Assembly: GCF_000715075.1 (NCBI RefSeq)
Contig: NC_134087.1
Coordinates: 128,179,018 to 128,243,017, forward strand
Origin: Nicotiana tabacum
Lineage: Eukaryota; Streptophyta; Magnoliopsida; Solanales; Solanaceae
Direction of reading: 5' to 3'
Length of the DNA stretch: 64,000 nucleotides
The translations under genes and the position numbers were made by a program. Positions 60,101-64,000 of this stretch are shown in pieces. The notes under the pieces were generated by a model. That model searched no databases and was not told the DNA's origin. It was given only the letters and a program-made list of their open reading frames with translations. Within the stretch, counting starts at the first letter, position 1, and each line of letters begins with the position of its first letter.

Positions 60101-60599
60101 AGAAGGCTAAGAGGGAAACCTATCATCACATCGAACGGATCAATGTCGTCGAGAAGGATAAGTGGTGGAGCAACAAAATAAAAAGCATACTAGCATGGTC
60201 CGGGTATGAACCCAGCAAAGGGTTGGGAAAGAACCTCCAAGGTATCACCAAACCAATATAGCTGAAAAATCATGATACCACCTTTGGCGTCAGATATTAG
60301 TATATGTGGCAAGAGTACAATGATTGGTCGCCTCCATGGCGTGGACCGTATTACCCGCTTGAGCAACCAATGCCACGTTTGGAATAGGCTTTCCACTAGG
60401 CCGACAAAATATGGGGAACTGCAGATAAGGAAGCACTAGCTGGTCTAAAGGATCTGTTCTTGGAAGATGAGGACATGGATTGTTGTGCCATAATTGAGGA
60501 GGAGGAGGAAGAAGAAGGCCTCACCATTCAGACTGTGGTAAAGGGAGTTATTCTAAAAAATTGGACCGCCACACCATCACGAGCTCGCCGAGTCCCTGG
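57185..60599 (+). pseudogene. Element D gag-protease-G-patch exon (broken)
   Basis: ATG 57185 (MDNLSGIRKEN) aligns with the gag start of E. Capsid homology lies at 57830-58430 (FEMFDGTGDPRVHLRTYCDK), then a low-complexity Thr/Tyr/Pro/Gln repeat (58455-58560), and a CX2HX5HX4C zinc knuckle near 58830. Protease is at about 59690-59970, with the catalytic triplet Tyr-Gly-Gly (Tyr codon 59732-59734). The G-patch (GYEPSKGLGKNLQG) is at 60202-60243. The exon ends at the GTATCT donor at 60600. Many stops, several of them TAG where E or context implies Gln. Confidence 0.88.
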
Positions 60600-60795
60600 G
60601 TATCTTGGCAGGATTTACTTCTATAGTCGTTTTAGGAATTTAAAATTTCTTGTAGTTTCGTTTTAATCTTTACTTGTTTCAAAATAAATGCTTGATTCAT
60701 CGAGCCGTTCTTTGTCTGAACAATTTCTCAAGCTTTAACCAAATGCATTTGCTCTTTATTATTCACTACTATCTTTACACTTTTTCTTTCCACAG
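60600..60795 (+). other. Ogre intron between gag-PR and pol (196 bp)
   Basis: Donor GTATCT at 60600 and acceptor TTTCTTTCCACAG ending at 60795, after a strong pyrimidine tract. Upstream phase 2 plus the first downstream base gives an uninterrupted join. Placement and phase match the intron of E (16396-16210). Confidence 0.82.
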
Positions 60796-63700
60796 CGCTA
60801 TTATTACTTTTCCTGATGAACCAGTGACTGTGACATGTAATAAGGAAATGCAACATGAGAATACTGACTCAGAGGAAGAAGATGAGATACTTGAGGAAAT
60901 TGTCAGGGAGGTTGAAAATTTTGAGAATAAGCCTAAGTCCAATCTGGACGAGACAGAAGCAGTAAATTTGGAAGACGCGGAGACCGTCAAAGAAACCCGC
61001 ATTAATATTCACTTGTCTCCAACAGAAAAGGAAGAGTACATTCGATTCCTAAAAGAATATGATGACATTTTTGCATGGTCATATGATGTCATGACTAGTT
61101 TGAGCACTTCCATAGTGGCTCACAAGTTGCCTATTAATCCCATGTGTCCGCCAGTAAAATAGAAACTCAGAAAGTTCAAACCAGACATGAGCCTGAAAAT
61201 CAAGGAGGAAGTTACCAAGTAGATCAAAGCTAAAGTTCTTAGGGTGGTTGAATATCCAACCCGGTTAGCTAACATTGTGCCAGTTCCGAAGAAAGATAGC
61301 AAGCTCAGAGTATGTGTTGACTATCGGGTTTTAAACAGAGCAAGTCCCAAAGATGACTTTCCACTGTCAAATATACATATCCTGATCGATAACTGCGCCA
61401 AGCATGAACTCCAATCCTTTGTATATTTCTTCGCAGGCTATCACCAGATCTGGATGGATGAAGAAGATGCCGAGAAGACAACTTTCATTATGCCTTGGGG
61501 TGTATACTATTACAAGATGATGCCATTTGGTCTGAAGAATGCTGGGGCTAATTACATGAGGGCCATGACATGCATCTTCCATGATATGATACACAACGAA
61601 ATAGAGGTATATGTGGACGACGTCATTATCAAATCCAAGAGGGCTGCATATCACATAGCAGCCTTGAGGAAATTCTTCGACAGGCTCAGGAGGTACAATT
61701 TGAAGTTGAACCCCGCAAAGTGTGCGTTCGGGGTTCCCGTAGGAATATTATTGGGATTCATTGTCAGTCGCCGAGGGATCGAGCTAGATCTGACTAAAGT
61801 CAAAGCTATTCAGGAGTTACCACCACCTAAAAGCAAAAGTAATGTGATGAGCTTCCTGGGACGGCTCAATTACATCAGTCGATTCATAGCACAACCCACA
61901 GTAATATCTGAACCCATCTTCAAGATGCTGAGGAAAGATGCCGAGTCAAGTTGGGCCAAGGATTATTAGAAAGCTTTTGACAAGATCAAAGAATACATGT
62001 CTACACCACCAGTCCTGGTCCCCCCAGAACCTGGACAACCTTTGCTACTTTATCTATCCGTGGTAGATGGGGCCTTCGGATGTGTTTTGGGACAACATGA
62101 TGAGACAGGAAGAAAGGAGCAAGCCATATATTACATGAGTAAGAAATTCACACCTTACGAAGCACGATATTCACTGCTTGAATGCACTTGTTGTGCTTTG
62201 ACCTGGACATCCCAGAAATAGAGGCATTATTTCTGTGCCTACACTACATACCTCATATCCAGGATGGATCCTCTAAAGTACATATTTCAGAAGCCCATGC
62301 CTACTGGGAAGTTAGCTAAATGGCAGATACTATTGAGTGAGTTCGGCATCGTCTATGTAACTCAAAAAGCAGTCAAGGGACAAGCATTGGCATATCACCT
62401 CGCTGAAAATTGGGTGGGAGGAGAATACGAACCCTTGAAAACGTATTTTCCTGATGAAGAAGTATCATTCGTAGGAGAAGACTTTACTGAAGCATATGAC
62501 AGTTGGATGATGTTCTTTGACGGAGCCGCAAATTTCAAAGGAGTAAGCATTGGAGCAGTTTTGGTATCAGAAATGGGTCAGAAGTATCCTGTATCTGCTA
62601 AACTTAGATTTTCCTGCACCAACAACATGGCAGAGTATAAAGCCTATATACTAGGGCTCAACATGGCAGTAGACATGAACATGTAGGAGCTGTTGGTGAT
62701 CGGCGATTCAGATTTGCTCGTGCACCAGGTACAAGGAGAGTGGGCCACTAAGAATTCCAAGATATTGCCTTATTTGAACCATGTGCAGGAATTGAGAAAG
62801 AGGTTCACAAAGATAGAATTCCGACATGTGCCCAGAATTCAGAATGAGTTTGCCGACGCATTAGCCACTTTGTCATTAATGATATAACATCCAGATAAGA
62901 ACTATATTGATCTCATTCCGATGGGGATCCATAATCAGCCGGCATGTGCTCATGTCGAGGAAGAAGCAGATGGAAAGCCTTGGTTCCATGACATCAAGGA
63001 GTACTTATCAAAAGGAGAATACCCGGAGCATGCAAATCTCATTTAGAAATGCACACTCTGGAGATTGTCAAATCACTTCTTCCACAACAGAGGAAACTTG
63101 TACAGAAGAACTCCGGATTTGGGTTTACTAAGGTGTGTCGACGCAAAGGAAGCTTCTAAGCTACTTGAGGATGTGCATGTTGGGACATGTGGTCCGCACA
63201 TGAATGGTTTCGTTCTGGCTAAGAAAATACTCAGGGCAGGTTACTTTTGGATGATCATGGAGACGGATTATATTCAGTATGTCCGCAAATGCTTTCATTG
63301 TCAAGTGCATGCCGATATGATAAAAGTGCCGCCAAACGAGCTCAATGCAACAAGCTCACCTTGGCCATTTACCGCTTGGGGAATGGATGTTATTGGTCTG
63401 ATTGAGCCCACTACTTCAAACGGACACCGGTTTATTCTGGTAGCCATTGATTACTTCACAAAATGGGTAGAAGCTGCATCTTACAAAGTTATAACCAAGA
63501 AAGTCGTCGCATATTTTGTCAAAGATCGTATTGTCTACAGATTCGGAGTTCCTGAATCCATTATTACTAACAATGCCGCCAACCTCAATAGTGATCTGAT
63601 GAAAGCTACATGTGAAACTTTCAAAATCAAGCACAAGAATTCCACCGCCTACAGACCTCAGATGAATGGAGCTGTAGAAGCCGCCAACAAAAATATTAAG

Positions 63701-64000
63701 AAGATACTATGGAAAATGATAGAGAATCACAAGCAGTGGCATGAGAAGTTACCCTTTTCTCTGTTATTGTACTGCACCACAGTTTGCACGTCAACTAGGG
63801 CAACCCCCTACATGCTGGTTTATGGTATCGAGGTTGTCATCCCAGCCGAGGTGGAGATTCCTTCTTTAAGAGTCATACAAGAAGCTGAACTTAGCGATGA
63901 GGAATGGATAAGAAACTGCCATGAACAATTGGCCCTTATCGATCGAAAGAGGATAAACTCAGTATGCCACGGCCAACTCTATCAAAACAGAATGTCTAGA
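60796..64000 (+). pseudogene. Element D pol exon: RT, RNase H, second RNase H, integrase (broken; cut by window end)
   Basis: RT spans about 61120-61960 with YVDD at 61610-61621, but the palm aspartate is Tyr (codon 61424-61426, VYFFAGYHQI). RNase H 1 is at 61980-62330. The Tat-type second RNase H is at 62513-62885 (FFDGAANFKG, GDSDLLVHQ). The integrase zinc finger HHCC is intact at about 63170-63310 (GPHMNG, CFHC). The integrase core has ITNN where ITDN is expected (Asn codon 63569-63571) but keeps the Glu in NGAVEAAN. In-frame stops include those near 61160, 61220, 61967, 62219, 62684, 62885 and 63043. Confidence 0.92.

Larger units (their letters stand above)
49771..64000 (+). mobile_element. 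Element D: Ogre retrotransposon, truncated by the window end
   Basis: D has a 5' LTR, PBS, ORF1, gag-PR-G-patch exon, intron and pol exon in the same order as E, on the opposite strand. Proteins align with E throughout. The integrase is cut by the window end, so the tandem-repeat region and 3' LTR are not visible. The left flank CTTCT (49766-49770) is the candidate target duplication. It is far more damaged than E, with many stops plus losses of catalytic residues in RT and IN. Confidence 0.95.

Overview
This window is plant nuclear DNA, almost certainly from a nightshade (Solanaceae) and most likely Nicotiana. It is a nest of Ty3/gypsy LTR retrotransposons. The reasons are Ogre/Tat elements with LTRs over 4.5 kb, chromovirus LTRs of the TGTTACACCC...GTCGTGACA type, Tat-type elements carrying antisense genes, and a relic of a TS-like SINE ending in TTG repeats. 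I see no rRNA, no functional tRNA gene and no CRISPR array. I found no ordinary multi-exon host gene. The only non-retroelement DNA is an island of about 3.3 kb at 28859-32117. Names A-E below are mine.

Left nest (1-28858). Element A is a chromovirus-like (Del/Tekay-type) element on the minus strand and runs off the left edge. Its 5' LTR (3320-3482 plus 27086-28858) is split by Ogre element E, 3488-27080, minus strand, with a perfect 5-bp target duplication GTAAG. E is structurally complete: two LTRs, PBS, ORF1, gag-protease-G-patch exon, a spliceable intron, RT-RNase H-second RNase H-integrase exon, 62-bp tandem repeats in the 3' UTR, and a polypurine tract. Its coding frames are broken. Its 3' LTR carries a solo chromovirus-type LTR (7944-10552) with an odd left junction.

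Host island (28859-32117). It holds one small intact gene on the minus strand (29328-29513) for a 61-residue secreted, cysteine-rich peptide. The gene has its own TATA box and poly(A) signal. Around it are a diverged duplicated block, a SINE relic and an inverted-repeat element with a tRNA-like core.

Right nest (32118-64000). Element B is a Tat-lineage element on the plus strand. It is interrupted in gag by a solo LTR (33410-36084, TSD CTTCA), again in gag by non-autonomous element C (36980-47393), and in its second RNase H region by Ogre element D (49771 to the right edge, plus strand). C encodes only a Gag. In place of pol it carries two tandem, diverged copies of an antisense gene with apparent introns. 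D belongs to the same family as E and has many nonsense mutations plus lost catalytic residues.

Most protein-coding content is therefore decayed retroelement protein. The two places I would look at first are the secreted peptide gene with its predicted displaced paralog, and the antisense genes in element C.
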